Source: Thermaerobacter sp. FW80 (GTDB taxonomy: Bacteria; Bacillota; Sulfobacillia; Thermaerobacterales; Thermaerobacteraceae). From it: DNA of 64,000 bases. Each line of letters begins with the position of its first letter. The first letter of the stretch is position 1. Made by a program: the position numbers and the translations under genes. The stretch is taken from NCBI RefSeq assembly GCF_004634385.1, contig NZ_CP037895.1, positions 1,959,245-2,023,244 on the forward strand, in the 5' to 3' direction. The notes below the pieces were generated by a model. The model was not told the DNA's origin. It searched no databases and was given only the letters and a program-made list of their open reading frames with translations. Positions 34,854-44,842 of this stretch are shown one piece after another.

Positions 34854-35084
34854 ATGGAGCGTCAGAAGCGGGGCGAGTCTCCCCGGGTCACCCTGGACGA
34901 GTTGCTGGAGAAGGTGGACAGCAAGTACACCCTGGTCGTCCTGGCCGCGCGGCGTGCCCGTCAGCTGGTGGACGGCGCGGAGCCGGTGGTCGAGTCCCAG
35001 GCGGCCAAGCCGGTCACGGTGGCCCTGGAGGAGCTGGCGGCGGGCAAGCTCTCCTACGTGCCGGGCAAGGCGGGCATCAAGTGA
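34854..35084 (+). CDS. rpoZ: RNA polymerase omega subunit
   Basis: 76 residues. LDELLEKVDSKYTLVVLAAR and RARQLVDGAEP are the omega signature; it aids RNA-polymerase assembly. ATG 34854 has GAAGGGG upstream; the frame is open further upstream, but that part is low complexity. The position between gmk and coaBC is the conserved one. The 258-bp spacer before it shows no gene. Confidence 0.93.
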   Translation: MERQKRGESPRVTLDELLEKVDSKYTLVVLAARRARQLVDGAEPVVESQAAKPVTVALEELAAGKLSYVPGKAGIK

Positions 35085-35085
35085 G

Positions 35086-36489
35086 ATGGCGCCGGGGGAG
35101 GGGACGCCGCACGCCAGCCCCCTGGCCGAGCGGCGGGTGATCCTCGGGGTGTCGGGCGGGATCGCCGCCTACAAGGCGGCAGAGCTGGCCCGCCGTCTGC
35201 AGGAGCGGGGGGCCCGGGTGGTGACGATCCTGACCGCCGGGGCCGCCCGCTTCGTCACGCCCTTGACCTTCGCCGCCCTCACCCATGAGCCGGTCTACAC
35301 CGCCGACGACCTCTGGACGCCGCGACGCGGCGTGGAGCACGTGCGCCTGGCCGACGAGGCCGACCTGGTGATCGTGGCGCCGGCCACCGCGCACCTGCTG
35401 GGCCAGCTGGCGGCGGGGATGGCCGGCGACCTCCTCACCACGGTGATCCTGGCCACCGGCCTGCGGGTGCCGGTGCTGCTGGCGCCGGCGATGAACAGCC
35501 ACATGTGGGCGCACCCGGCGGTCCAGGCCAACGTGGCGCGGCTGCGGGCGTGGGGATACCGGGTCATGGATCCGGAGCACGGCCCGTTGGCGGAGGGGTA
35601 CGCCGGGGTCGGGCGCATGCCCGAGCCGGCCGCCATCGTCGCGCGGGCCGAGGCCCTGTTGGCGGCGCGTCGCGACCTGGAGGGCCGGACGGTGCTGGTC
35701 ACCGCCGGTCCGACGCGGGAGCCCCTGGACCCCATCCGCTTCCTGAGCAACCGCTCGTCCGGCAAGATGGGCTTCGCCCTGGCCGAGGCGGCCCGCGACC
35801 GCGGCGCCCGGGTGGTCCTGGTGACCGGTCCCGTCCACCTCCCCGACCCCGCCGGGGTGCAGGTAATCCGGGTGGAGACGGCGGCCCAGATGCTGGAGGC
35901 GGTGCTGCGCCACGCGCCGGCGGCCGACGCGGTCATCAAGGCGGCGGCCGTCGCCGACTTCCGGCCGGCTCGCCCGGCGGCCCACAAGATCAAGAAGGAG
36001 GCGGGGGCGCCGGTGGTGGAGCTGGAGCCGACGCCCGACATCCTCAAGGAGCTGGGGCGCCGCAAGGCGCCGGGCCAGGTGCTGGTCGGGTTCGCCGCCG
36101 AGACCCAGGACCTGCTGGAGAACGCCAACCGCAAGATCCGGGAGAAGAACCTGGATCTGATCGTCCTCAACGACGTGACCCAGCCCGGCGCCGGGTTCGA
36201 GGTCGACACCAACATCGTCACCCTGGTCTACCGCGACGGTCGCCACGAGGCGCTGCCGCCCATGCCGAAGCGCCAGGTGGCCGACGCCATCCTGGACCGG
36301 CTGCCTTGGCCACGCGTCCGGCGGGAGGCCGACGCCGGCGACCGCACCGGGACGGAGGCCGGCGAGCCGTCGCGGGACGGGGAGCGGCGGGACGTCGCCG
36401 CGGGGCGGGGCGCGGCGCCGTCGGCGCCACCGATGGCCAAGTCCCGCGGATCCGGCGGCGGGACCGCGAGGGGAGGCGCAGGGTCGTGA
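35086..36489 (+). CDS. coaBC: Phosphopantothenoylcysteine decarboxylase / synthetase
   Basis: Bifunctional coenzyme A enzyme, 467 residues. The FMN-dependent decarboxylase half carries [14 protein letters not shown], the active-site His of [12 protein letters not shown] and [11 protein letters not shown]. The synthetase half carries [25 protein letters not shown] and KIKKE. Active-site residues look intact. ATG 35086 lies one base after the rpoZ stop. The last 50 residues are an Arg/Gly/Ala-rich tail unique to this protein. The gene overlaps priA by 4 bp. Confidence 0.96.
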   Translation: MAPGEGTPHASPLAERRVILGVSGGIAAYKAAELARRLQERGARVVTILTAGAARFVTPLTFAALTHEPVYTADDLWTPRRGVEHVRLADEADLVIVAPATAHLLGQLAAGMAGDLLTTVILATGLRVPVLLAPAMNSHMWAHPAVQANVARLRAWGYRVMDPEHGPLAEGYAGVGRMPEPAAIVARAEALLAARRDLEGRTVLVTAGPTREPLDPIRFLSNRSSGKMGFALAEAARDRGARVVLVTGPVHLPDPAGVQVIRVETAAQMLEAVLRHAPAADAVIKAAAVADFRPARPAAHKIKKEAGAPVVELEPTPDILKELGRRKAPGQVLVGFAAETQDLLENANRKIREKNLDLIVLNDVTQPGAGFEVDTNIVTLVYRDGRHEALPPMPKRQVADAILDRLPWPRVRREADAGDRTGTEAGEPSRDGERRDVAAGRGAAPSAPPMAKSRGSGGGTARGGAGS

Positions 36490-38945
36490 CCACGCCGCGG
36501 ACGGGGGGATCGGACCCGGCGGCCATCGCCGCCGGGTCCGCGCCGTCCGGCGCCGGGGGGACGGCCGCCGACGGCCGGTGTCCCCCCGTGGCGGAGGTGG
36601 TGGTCGACATCGTCGCCCCCGACGTGGACCGCGTGTTCCACTTCCTCGTGCCTCCGGGACTCCGGGACCGGCTGGAGGTGGGACACCGGGTGACCGTGCC
36701 CTTCGGCCCCCGTCGGGTGGAGGGGACCGTGGTGGGCTTCACCGAGCAGCCGGGCGTGCCGCCTGAGCGCCTGCGCCCCATCGCCGCCCTGCGCGATCCC
36801 GTCCCCGTCCTGACCCCCGCCCTCATCGATCTCGCCCGCTGGATGGAGGACCGCTACCTCTGCCTGTTCGTCCAGGCGCTGCGCGCCATGTTGCCCCCCG
36901 GGGCGCGCGGCGATCGGGTGCGCCTGGCGCCCCGCCGTTGGGTGCGCCTGCTGCTGGACCCGGCGGAGGCCCGCCATCGGGCCGAGACCCTGGCCCGGCG
37001 GGCGCCGCGGCAGGCCGCGGTGCTGGAGCGCCTCGCCCAGGCGGCTCCCGCCGCGGTGCCCCAGGGGCCGCTGCTGGCGGCCGCCGGGGCGGGCCCAGAG
37101 GCGGTCAAGGCGCTGGCCCGCAAGGGGTGGGTCGCCGTGGAGGAGCGCGAGCCGGAGCCGGACGAACCGGCCGCGGCGTCAGAGCCGGCGGCGCGGCCGC
37201 CGGCTCTGACGCCGGAGCAGGCGGCGGCCTGGCGCCGCCTGGAGGCGGCCCTGGCGGCCGTGCTGGGCGACGCGGCGGGCGGCGACGCCCCGCCGTCCGG
37301 CGGGGGCGTCGCCGCCCGCCGCGGCCGGGGAACCGGCCCCGGCGCGGCCCGCGGCGGGCCGGCGACCGAGCCCGCGGCCTTCCTCCTGCACGGCGTCACC
37401 GGCAGCGGCAAGACGGAGATCTACCTGCGGGCCATCGCCGCGGCGCTGGCCCGGGGCCGCGGCGCCATCTGCCTGGTGCCGGAGATCGCCCTGACGCCGC
37501 AGACCGTGGCGCGCTTCCGGGCCCGCTTCGGCTCGCGGGTGGCGGTGCTGCACAGCGCCATGACCCCGGCCCAGCGGCTCGCCACCTGGCGGGCCATCCG
37601 CGCCGGGCGCAAGCCGGTGGTGGTGGGGGCGCGCTCCGCGGTCTTCGCCCCCGTGCCCAACCTCGGCCTGATCGTGGTGGACGAGGAGCACGAGACCAGC
37701 TACAAGCAGGAGGAGGCGCCGCGGTACCACGCGCGGGAGGTGGCCCTGGCCCGGGCGCGGCTGGAGGGGGCGATGGTGATCCTGGGCAGCGCCACCCCCG
37801 CGGTCGAGACGTACCACCGGGCCCTGGAGGGCGAACTGGGGCTGCTGGAGCTGGGGCGGCGCATCGGCGAGCGCCCCCTGCCCGCGGTGGAGATCGTGGA
37901 CATGCGGCGGGAGTTCGGGCTGGGGCATCGCGCCCTCTTCAGCCGCCGCCTCGTGGACCTGCTGCGGCAGCGGCTGGCCGCGGGCGAGCAGGTGCTGCTC
38001 TTCCTCAACCGCCGCGGCTACCACACCGTGCTCCTCTGCCGGGAGTGCGGGTTCGTCCTGCGCTGTCCCCACTGCGACGTCACGCTGACCGTGCATCAGC
38101 TGGCCTCGGGGCGGCGGGTCTGCCGGTGCCACTACTGCGACCACCGCCAGGTGCCGCCGGCGCTGTGCCCCCGCTGCGGGGGCGTGGCCCTTCACCCCTT
38201 CGGGCTCGGCACCCAGAAGGTGGAGGAGGCCGCCCGGCGCCTCTTCCCCGGCGCCCGCATCCAGCGCATGGACGCGGACGTCACCGCCCGGCGCGGCACC
38301 CACGAGGCCATCTACCGGCGGTTCGCCGCGGGGCAGATCGACATCTTGATCGGCACCCAGATGATCGCCAAGGGCTGGGACGTCCCCGGCGTGACCCTGG
38401 TCGGCGTGGTGTCAGCCGACACCGCGCTGCACATGCCCGACTTCCGACGGCAGGAGCGCACGTTCCAGCTGTTGGAGCAGGTGGCGGGCCGAGCGGGGCG
38501 CGGGCCCCGGCGCGGCCTGGTGCTGATCCAGACCTACAGCCCCGACCATCCCTGCCTCCAGGCGGTGGCGCGCCACGACTACCGGGCGATGTACCGCCTG
38601 GAGGCCGCGGAGCGCCGCGAGCTAGGGTTTCCGCCCTTCGGGCATCTGATCCGCGCGGTGGTGGCCGGGCCCGAACGGGCGCCGGTGGAACAGGCGGCCA
38701 GCCGGCTGGCGGCCGCGTGGCGGCGGGCGGTGGACGAGGCGGCGGTGCCGGGGGCACGGGTCACCCCCGCGGCCCCGGCGCCCATCGAGCGGTTGCGCGG
38801 TCGCTGGCGCTGGCACGTCCTGGCCCGGGCCGTCGACGGCGCGGCCCTGCGGGCCGCCACCCGGGCGGTGATGGAGCGGCTGCGCGAGGCGTGGCCGCGG
38901 GACGTGCAGGTCCAGCTGGACGTGGATCCCTTCAGCATGCTATAG
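36486..38945 (+). CDS. priA: Primosomal replication-restart helicase PriA
   Basis: 819 residues. The N-terminal DNA-binding domain (VVDIVAPDVDRVFHFLVPPG) is followed by a low-complexity insertion at about residues 265-295, then the helicase: Walker A HGVTGSGKTEIYLRA, VDEEHETSYKQEE, and the zinc-binding block with cysteine pairs in CRECGFVLRCPHCD, CRCHYCDHRQ and LCPRCGG. It reloads replication machinery at stalled forks. GTG 36486 overlaps the coaBC stop (GTGA), indicating coupling. Confidence 0.96.
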   Translation: MTTPRTGGSDPAAIAAGSAPSGAGGTAADGRCPPVAEVVVDIVAPDVDRVFHFLVPPGLRDRLEVGHRVTVPFGPRRVEGTVVGFTEQPGVPPERLRPIAALRDPVPVLTPALIDLARWMEDRYLCLFVQALRAMLPPGARGDRVRLAPRRWVRLLLDPAEARHRAETLARRAPRQAAVLERLAQAAPAAVPQGPLLAAAGAGPEAVKALARKGWVAVEEREPEPDEPAAASEPAARPPALTPEQAAAWRRLEAALAAVLGDAAGGDAPPSGGGVAARRGRGTGPGAARGGPATEPAAFLLHGVTGSGKTEIYLRAIAAALARGRGAICLVPEIALTPQTVARFRARFGSRVAVLHSAMTPAQRLATWRAIRAGRKPVVVGARSAVFAPVPNLGLIVVDEEHETSYKQEEAPRYHAREVALARARLEGAMVILGSATPAVETYHRALEGELGLLELGRRIGERPLPAVEIVDMRREFGLGHRALFSRRLVDLLRQRLAAGEQVLLFLNRRGYHTVLLCRECGFVLRCPHCDVTLTVHQLASGRRVCRCHYCDHRQVPPALCPRCGGVALHPFGLGTQKVEEAARRLFPGARIQRMDADVTARRGTHEAIYRRFAAGQIDILIGTQMIAKGWDVPGVTLVGVVSADTALHMPDFRRQERTFQLLEQVAGRAGRGPRRGLVLIQTYSPDHPCLQAVARHDYRAMYRLEAAERRELGFPPFGHLIRAVVAGPERAPVEQAASRLAAAWRRAVDEAAVPGARVTPAAPAPIERLRGRWRWHVLARAVDGAALRAATRAVMERLREAWPRDVQVQLDVDPFSML

Positions 38946-38986
38946 CCCGGCGCGTCCCCGCCGGTCGTGCGGGCCCTGGGAACAGG

Positions 38987-38992
38987 TAAAAT
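38987..38992 (+). promoter_or_regulatory. Possible -10 box TAAAAT before def-fmt
   Basis: TAAAAT, one mismatch from consensus, stands out in the 71-bp priA/def-fmt gap, 24 nt before the start. No good -35 lies 16-18 nt upstream. Confidence 0.3.
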
Positions 38993-39016
38993 CGAAGTTG
39001 GATGGGAGGGATGCCG

Positions 39017-40657
39017 ATGGCCGAGGGCCCGCGGCGGCAGGGGCGGCGCGGGGACCGGCGACCGCAGGCCGAGCCGCTGCCCATCGTCAAGGGCGCGGAC
39101 CAACCGGTGTTGCGGACGCCGGCCCAGCCGGTCCCCAAGGTGACGCGGGAGATCCGGCGGCTGCTGGACCGCATGGCGGCCACCATGTACGCCGCCGACG
39201 GGATCGGCCTGGCGGCCCCGCAGGTCGGCGTCTCCAAGCGCATCATCGTGGTCGACGTCGGCGACGGGCTGATCGAGCTGATCAACCCCGAGATCGTGCG
39301 CCGGGGCGAGGCGACGGAGGCCGGCTACGAGGGCTGCCTCTCGCTGCCGCGCATCCTGGCGGAGGTGGAGCGGCCCACGTCCGTCCAGGTGACCGGCCTC
39401 GATCGGCGCGGTCGCCGCGTCTGGGTGGAGGCGGAGGGCCTGCTGGCCCGGTGCCTGCAGCACGAGATCGACCACCTGGACGGCGTGCTGATCACCGACC
39501 GCGCCCGCAAGGTGGTGGAGCTGCCGCCGGAGAGCGAGCTGCGGGTGGTCTTCATGGGCACCCCGGCCTTCGCCGTGCCCAGCCTGGAGGAACTCCTGCG
39601 GCGGCAGGTGCGGGTGGTCGGCGTGGTCACCCAGCCGGACCGCCCCCAGGGTCGGGGGCTGGCGCCGGCGGCGCCGCCGGTCAAGGTGGTGGCCCAGGCG
39701 CACGACCTGCCCGTGCTGCAGCCCGAGCGGCTGGACGAGGCGGTGGTCGCGCAGCTGGAGGCGTGGCGGCCCGACCTGCTGGTGGTGGTCGCCTACGGCA
39801 AGATCCTGCCGCCCGCGGTGCTGGCGGTGCCGCGGCTGGGGGCCATCAACCTCCACGCCTCCCTGCTCCCCCGCCACCGCGGAGCGGCACCGATCCAGCG
39901 GGCGATCCTGGCCGGCGACCGGGTGACCGGCGTCAGCACCATGTGGATGGACGAGGGCCTGGACACGGGCGACATCATCCTCCAGCGGGAGGTCCCGCTG
40001 GACGAGGCGATCACGGCGGGCCAGCTCCACGACCGTCTGGCCCGGGCGGGTGCCGAGCTCCTGGGCGAGACCCTGCGCCTGGTGGCCGAGGGCAAGGCGC
40101 CGCGCCGTCCCCAGGACCCGGCGCAGGCGACGTCGGCGCCCAGGTTGCGGCCCGAGGAGGAGTGGGTGGACTGGAACCGGCCCGCCGTCGAGGTGGCCCG
40201 GCGGATCCGCGCCTTGGATCCGCGGCCGGGCGCCCGCACCCTCTGGCGCGGTCGGATCCTCAAGCTGTTTGGCGCCACCGTGACGCCACCCCAGGCGGCC
40301 GCGCCGGGGGCCGACGGGGCCAAGGCGACCGGGGCCGGAGGCGACCGGGGGCCGGAGCCCCGCGGCGGGCAGGGAGGGGCGGCGTCGGCGGATCCACCGG
40401 CACCGCCGCCGGGGACCATCGTGGCCGTGCGGCCCGAGGCCGTGGCCGTGCAGTGCCTGAACGAACCGGTGTGGATCCGCCGCCTGCAGCCGGCGGGCCG
40501 GCGGCCCCTGACGCCCCAGGAGATGGTCAACGGCTACCGCTTGGCCGTGGGCGAGCGCTTGCTCGCCCCGGCGGAGGCCGGTTCGTCCGATGCGGCGTCC
40601 GCCGGCCCGGCGCCCCACGGCCCGGGCGTCGAGGCCGTGGAGGCCCGCGGCCGCTAG
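39017..40657 (+). CDS. Peptide deformylase fused to methionyl-tRNA formyltransferase
   Basis: A single 546-residue chain. Residues 1-170 are deformylase (def): GIGLAAPQVG near 62, EGCLSLP near 104 and metal-binding HEIDHLDG near 148. From about 173 it becomes formyltransferase (fmt): LRVVFMGTPAFAVPSLEELL, SLLPRHRGAAPIQRAILAGD, MDEGLDTGDI and the C-terminal domain, which holds a Gly/Ala/Pro-rich insertion. No stop or frameshift separates them. In B. subtilis def and fmt are adjacent separate genes. The fusion joins the enzymes that add and remove the formyl group of initiator methionine. ATG 39017 is 6 nt after GGGAGGG. Both active sites look complete. Confidence 0.93.
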   Translation: MAEGPRRQGRRGDRRPQAEPLPIVKGADQPVLRTPAQPVPKVTREIRRLLDRMAATMYAADGIGLAAPQVGVSKRIIVVDVGDGLIELINPEIVRRGEATEAGYEGCLSLPRILAEVERPTSVQVTGLDRRGRRVWVEAEGLLARCLQHEIDHLDGVLITDRARKVVELPPESELRVVFMGTPAFAVPSLEELLRRQVRVVGVVTQPDRPQGRGLAPAAPPVKVVAQAHDLPVLQPERLDEAVVAQLEAWRPDLLVVVAYGKILPPAVLAVPRLGAINLHASLLPRHRGAAPIQRAILAGDRVTGVSTMWMDEGLDTGDIILQREVPLDEAITAGQLHDRLARAGAELLGETLRLVAEGKAPRRPQDPAQATSAPRLRPEEEWVDWNRPAVEVARRIRALDPRPGARTLWRGRILKLFGATVTPPQAAAPGADGAKATGAGGDRGPEPRGGQGGAASADPPAPPPGTIVAVRPEAVAVQCLNEPVWIRRLQPAGRRPLTPQEMVNGYRLAVGERLLAPAEAGSSDAASAGPAPHGPGVEAVEARGR

Positions 40658-40883
40658 GGTCGCGGCCGGGATGCTGCGCCGGACTTCCCCTCCGCCGGGG
40701 ATCTGGGGTCGGCCGGGCTGCGGTCCCGGCGGCGGAGACCCGACCTCGGGCGGTGGGCGGTCGACGGGCCCGGCTTGTCGGGGGGCGGCGCGGTGGGGCT
40801 CGCGGCGCGCCGTGCCGAGCGGAGCCCGGGCGCCGGGGTCGACGCCCACCCGGTCCGGGCGCCAGGGCGTGAGCGGGCCGGGA

Positions 40884-40916
40884 CGCCGGCGGCGAGCGGT
40901 GCCCTCGCCGCCGGCG
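40884..40916 (+). terminator. 13-bp GC stem after def-fmt
   Basis: CGCCGGCGGCGAG (40884-40896) pairs perfectly with 40904-40916 over the loop CGGTGCC. A mixed stretch with several Ts follows. It lies just before the next gene and may reduce read-through. Confidence 0.5.
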
Positions 40917-40957
40917 GGAGCGCAGGTTGACTTGGTTTCCGAAAGGAGGGCGTGGAC

Positions 40958-41641
40958 GTGTTCGTCTTCGACCCCCTGTACATGCTGTTCGTCGGGCCGG
41001 CCCTGCTGCTGGCGCTGTGGGCGCAGAGCAAGGTCTCGTCGGCCTACGCTACCTACGCCCGGGTGCGGGCGGCCAACGGCCTCACCGGGGCGGAGGTGGC
41101 GCGGCAGCTGCTGCACCAGGCGGGGATCGACGACGTGCGGGTCGAGCCCATCGGCGGGCGGCTGACCGACCACTACGACCCGCGCAGCAAGGTGGTGCGC
41201 CTGTCGGAGGGCGTCTACTACGGCTCCACCGTGGCGGCCCAGGGGATTGCCGCCCACGAGGTCGGCCATGCGATCCAACACGCCACGGGGTACGTGTGGC
41301 TCGGCCTGCGCAACGCCATCATCCCCGCCACCCAGTTCGGCTCGCAGCTGGCGTTTCCGCTGTTCTTCCTAGGACTCATCCTGAACCTGACGTCGCTGGT
41401 CGACCTGGGCATCCTGTTGTTCAGCCTGGCGGTGCTGTTCCAGGTGATCACCCTGCCCGTGGAGTTCAACGCCTCCAGCCGCGCGCTGGCGGCCCTGGCC
41501 GGCGGCGGCTACCTCCGCGGGGAGGAGGTGCGGGGCGCCCGGGCGGTGCTGCAGGCGGCCGCCCTGACCTACGTGGCGGCCATGGTGATGGCGGTGATGC
41601 AGCTGCTCTACCTGCTGGCCCTGCGCGGGCGCCGGGAGTGA
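40958..41641 (+). CDS. YugP-type zinc membrane metallopeptidase
   Basis: 227 residues. Short N-terminal helix (YMLFVGPALLLALWAQ), then the protease motif AAHEVGHAIQHATG near residue 100 (HExxH), then three hydrophobic segments including QLAFPLFFLGLILNLTSLVD and AALTYVAAMVMAVMQLLYLL. Matches the neutral zinc metallopeptidase family of YugP. GTG 40958 is 8 nt after AGGAGG; GTG 40952 is too close to the site. Clostridial genomes often carry this gene between fmt and rsmB. Substrate unknown. Confidence 0.92.
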   Translation: MFVFDPLYMLFVGPALLLALWAQSKVSSAYATYARVRAANGLTGAEVARQLLHQAGIDDVRVEPIGGRLTDHYDPRSKVVRLSEGVYYGSTVAAQGIAAHEVGHAIQHATGYVWLGLRNAIIPATQFGSQLAFPLFFLGLILNLTSLVDLGILLFSLAVLFQVITLPVEFNASSRALAALAGGGYLRGEEVRGARAVLQAAALTYVAAMVMAVMQLLYLLALRGRRE

Positions 41642-41645
41642 GGCG

Positions 41646-43418
41646 ATGATCGCAGCTGGTGACGGCCAGCGGGGGGCGCCGGCGGGGCGCCCCCTCGACG
41701 TGGAGGGCGCGGGGGGCGACGGGACGCGGGGGGAGCCGGGCGGCGGCACCGGTGGCCCCTCGTCGGGCGCGCCCCCCGGCGCGGCGCCGCCGGCCGCACG
41801 GCCACCGGTGCCCACCGGCGCCCACCGCGCCGCCGTGGGCGGCGGCACGGCCAAGGACGCTGCGGCACGGGCCGGGGAGGGTGCGCCGGCGCGGCCTCCC
41901 GTGCCGGCGGGTGCAGGCGGCGTGGGGCGCCAGGGGGCGCCGGGCGCGGCGGGGGCCCCGGTCCGCGCCGGCGTGGCGACGGGCGCCGGTGACCCGGGGC
42001 GCGCTCCCGTGGCCCCACGCGCAGGCGACGCGGCGCGCCCCCGCACGCCGGGGAGCGGCGCCGCCGTCAGCGGCCGGGACGCGGCCTTCCAGGCGCTCCT
42101 GGCCGCGGAGACGGGGTCGGTCTACGTGGACCAGGCCCTGACCAGGGTCCTGCGTCGGGCCGCGCTCTCCGCCCGCGAGCGGGCGCTGGCCACCGAGCTG
42201 GCCTACGGCGTGGCCCGGCGCCAGGGGACGCTGGACTGGGCCCTGGCGCACTTCTCCCGCCGGGCGCCGGAGCGCCTGGACCCGCCGGTGCGGGTCGCCC
42301 TGCGGCTGGGCGCCTACCAGCTCTGGTACCTGGACCGCATCCCCGCCCACGCCGCCGTGGACGAGTCCGTCCGGCTGGTGCGCCGCCACGGCCCGGCCTA
42401 TGCCGCCGGGTACGTCAATGCCGTCCTGCGCGCCGCCGTCCGCCGCGGCTTCCCCCACGCGGCCGTGCCGCCGCGGGAGCGGGACCTGGCGGGCCACCTG
42501 GCCCTGGTCCATGCCCACCCGCGGTGGCTGGTGGACCGCTGGCTGGCCCGGCTGGGGCCGGAGGAGACCGAGCGGCTGCTGGCGGCCAACAACCGGGTCC
42601 CCCCGCTGTCGGCCCGCGTCAACCGGCTGCGCGCCGAGCCCCAGGCGGTGGCCGCCGCCCTGGCCGACCGGGGGGTGCCGGTGGAGCCGGGCCGGTTCGT
42701 CCCCGAGGCCTTGCGCATCGGCCACGGCGTGCAGCCGGCGGAGCTCGAGGCCTTCCGGGAGGGGGCCTTGACGTGGCAGGACGAGAGCTCCATGCTGGCG
42801 GTGCACGTCCTCGACCCCCAGCCGGGGGAGCTGGTGGTGGACGTGGCCGCCGCCCCGGGCGGCAAGTCCACCCACATCGCCGAGCGCATGGGCGACCGCG
42901 GCCGGGTGGTGGCCTGCGACGTCGATCGGCGCCGGCTGGCCAAGGTGGGCGAGGCGGCCCGGCGGCTGGGCCTGCGATGCATCGAGCGCCTGGCGTTGGA
43001 CGGGCGCCGGTTGCCCGAGCGGCTGGGCGGGCGAGCCGATCGGGTCCTGGCCGACGTGCCGTGTACCGGCCTGGGCGTCATCGCCCGGCGACCCGACCTG
43101 CGCTGGCGCAAGGCGCCGGGGGACGTGGAGGCCCTGGCCCGGCTGCAGCGGGAGCTGTTGCGGGCCGCGGCGGCCTGCCTCCGGCCGGGGGGCGTGCTGG
43201 TCTACAGCACGTGCACCACGGAGCCCGAGGAGAACCAGCAGGTCGTCGAGGCCTTCCTGGCGGAGGCAGGCGGCGCCCTGGTCGCAGAGGACCTGCGGCC
43301 CTGGCTGCCGGCGCCGCTTCAAGACGAACCCGGCACCGAGCGAGGCTGGATCCAGCTCTGGCCCCATCGCCACGGGGTCGACGGGTTCTTCATCGCGCGG
43401 CTGCGGCGGGTGCGGTGA
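41646..43418 (+). CDS. rsmB: 16S rRNA m5C967 methyltransferase RsmB with long N-terminal extension
   Basis: 590 residues against about 440 for the family. Residues 1-137 are Gly/Ala/Pro-rich and have no counterpart. The NusB-like domain begins at GRDAAFQALLAAETGSVYVD. The SAM-dependent domain contains DVAAAPGGKSTHIAERMG near 398, the motif DVPCTGLGVIARRPDLRW near 473 with its Cys, and the second Cys in YSTCTTEPEENQQVV near 522, so both cysteines needed for RNA cytosine methylation are present. ATG 41646 is four bases after the preceding stop; a start nearer residue 137 cannot be excluded. Confidence 0.93.
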   Translation: MIAAGDGQRGAPAGRPLDVEGAGGDGTRGEPGGGTGGPSSGAPPGAAPPAARPPVPTGAHRAAVGGGTAKDAAARAGEGAPARPPVPAGAGGVGRQGAPGAAGAPVRAGVATGAGDPGRAPVAPRAGDAARPRTPGSGAAVSGRDAAFQALLAAETGSVYVDQALTRVLRRAALSARERALATELAYGVARRQGTLDWALAHFSRRAPERLDPPVRVALRLGAYQLWYLDRIPAHAAVDESVRLVRRHGPAYAAGYVNAVLRAAVRRGFPHAAVPPRERDLAGHLALVHAHPRWLVDRWLARLGPEETERLLAANNRVPPLSARVNRLRAEPQAVAAALADRGVPVEPGRFVPEALRIGHGVQPAELEAFREGALTWQDESSMLAVHVLDPQPGELVVDVAAAPGGKSTHIAERMGDRGRVVACDVDRRRLAKVGEAARRLGLRCIERLALDGRRLPERLGGRADRVLADVPCTGLGVIARRPDLRWRKAPGDVEALARLQRELLRAAAACLRPGGVLVYSTCTTEPEENQQVVEAFLAEAGGALVAEDLRPWLPAPLQDEPGTERGWIQLWPHRHGVDGFFIARLRRVR

Positions 43419-43612
43419 GCCGAAGCCCCGGTCCGGGCGGCCCGGCAGTCGAAGCCCGGGGCCAGGCGGCCCGGCGGCCTTGGCGGCCCGGGGGACGATG
43501 CCGGGGCGGGGCCCGGCAGCCGATGCCCGGGCGAGGGCCGGCCCGGCGAGGGGGAGCGGCACCGGGCGGGGCCCCGCCCGCGTCGCTGCCGAGGCGGGCG
43601 AGGTGAGGTGCC

Positions 43613-44842
43613 ATGGCGGAGAGCAGGGGGCCACGGATGGTCGCGGCGGACTCCACGACGGTCCCGGCGACGGGCGGCGAACCGGCGGCGGCCGGTCCGG
43701 TGGCGGCAGGCGCCCCTGGGGACGCCGCCGGGTCCGGCCCGGCGGGGCGGGACGCGACGCCCGACCTCCTGCCCGTGCCCACCCGCCAGTGGGTCGGCCT
43801 GCTGCCGGAGGAACTGGCCGCAGCGCTGGCGACGTGGGGCGAGCCGTCGTACCGCGGCCAGCAGATCTTCACCTGGATGCACCGGCGCGGCGTGACGCGC
43901 TTCGCGGCGATGACCGACCTGCCCAAGGCGCTGCGGAGGCGCCTCGCCGCCCTGGGCGACCCGGTGGTCCCGGAAGTGCGAGCCGTCCAGGTCGACCCGG
44001 AGGATGGCACCCGCAAGTACCTGTTGGAGCTGGCCGACGGGCAGCTGATCGAGACCGTGCTGATGCGCTACCGGTACGGCCTCAGCCTCTGCGTCTCCAG
44101 CCAGGTGGGCTGCGCCATGGGGTGCCGGTTCTGTGCGTCGACCCTGGGCGGACTGGTGCGCAACCTGAGCGCGGCGGAGATGGCCGGCCAGCTGTTGGTG
44201 GTCAACCGCCACCTGGTCGTCCAGGGGGAGCGGGTGAGCCACCTGGTGGTCATGGGCATCGGCGAGCCGCTGCAGAACCTGGATGCCACCCTCCGCTTCC
44301 TGCGGATCGCCCACCACCCCAAGGGCGCGGGGATCAGCTATCGGCACATGACGGTCTCGACCTCGGGGCTGGTGCCCCAGATCCGCCGGCTGGCCGAGGA
44401 GGGCCTGCCCATCACGCTGGCGGTGTCCCTCCACGCGCCCAACGACGCGCTGCGCAGCTGGCTGATGCCGGTCAACCGCCGCTGGCCCATGGCCGAGCTG
44501 ATGGACGCGTGTCGCGAGTACGTCCAGCGGACGGGACGGCGCATCACCTTCGAATACGTGTTGATCGAGGACGTCAACGACCGCCCGGAGCACGCCGCGG
44601 AGTTGGCCGACGTGTTGGCGGGCCTTGGGGGTCCCGTGCACGTGAACCTGATCCCGTGGAACCCCGTCAGCGAGCGACCGTTCAAGGCGCCGTCGCCCCA
44701 ACGGGTCGAGGCCTTCGCCGCCGCCCTGCGCCGGCGCGGGGTCAACGTGACGGTGCGGCGGCAGCTGGGGCGGCGGATCGAGGCGGCCTGCGGCCAGCTG
44801 CGCCGGCGGGCGCTGGCGGCGGCGGGAGACGGGTCGAGCTGA
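43613..44842 (+). CDS. rlmN: Dual-specificity RNA methyltransferase RlmN
   Basis: Radical-SAM enzyme methylating C2 of A2503 in 23S rRNA and A37 in tRNAs; 409 residues. The iron-sulfur cysteines lie in QVGCAMGCRFCAST (about 166, 170, 173). VMGIGEPLQNLD, ISYRHMTVSTSGLVPQIRRL and ITLAVSLHAPNDALRSWLMP are family motifs. ATG 43613 sits close after AGGTGAGGTG. The first 55 residues are an Ala/Gly/Pro-rich extension. The 194-bp spacer before it has repeated GCCCGGCAG elements and no gene. Confidence 0.95.
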   Translation: MAESRGPRMVAADSTTVPATGGEPAAAGPVAAGAPGDAAGSGPAGRDATPDLLPVPTRQWVGLLPEELAAALATWGEPSYRGQQIFTWMHRRGVTRFAAMTDLPKALRRRLAALGDPVVPEVRAVQVDPEDGTRKYLLELADGQLIETVLMRYRYGLSLCVSSQVGCAMGCRFCASTLGGLVRNLSAAEMAGQLLVVNRHLVVQGERVSHLVVMGIGEPLQNLDATLRFLRIAHHPKGAGISYRHMTVSTSGLVPQIRRLAEEGLPITLAVSLHAPNDALRSWLMPVNRRWPMAELMDACREYVQRTGRRITFEYVLIEDVNDRPEHAAELADVLAGLGGPVHVNLIPWNPVSERPFKAPSPQRVEAFAAALRRRGVNVTVRRQLGRRIEAACGQLRRRALAAAGDGSS

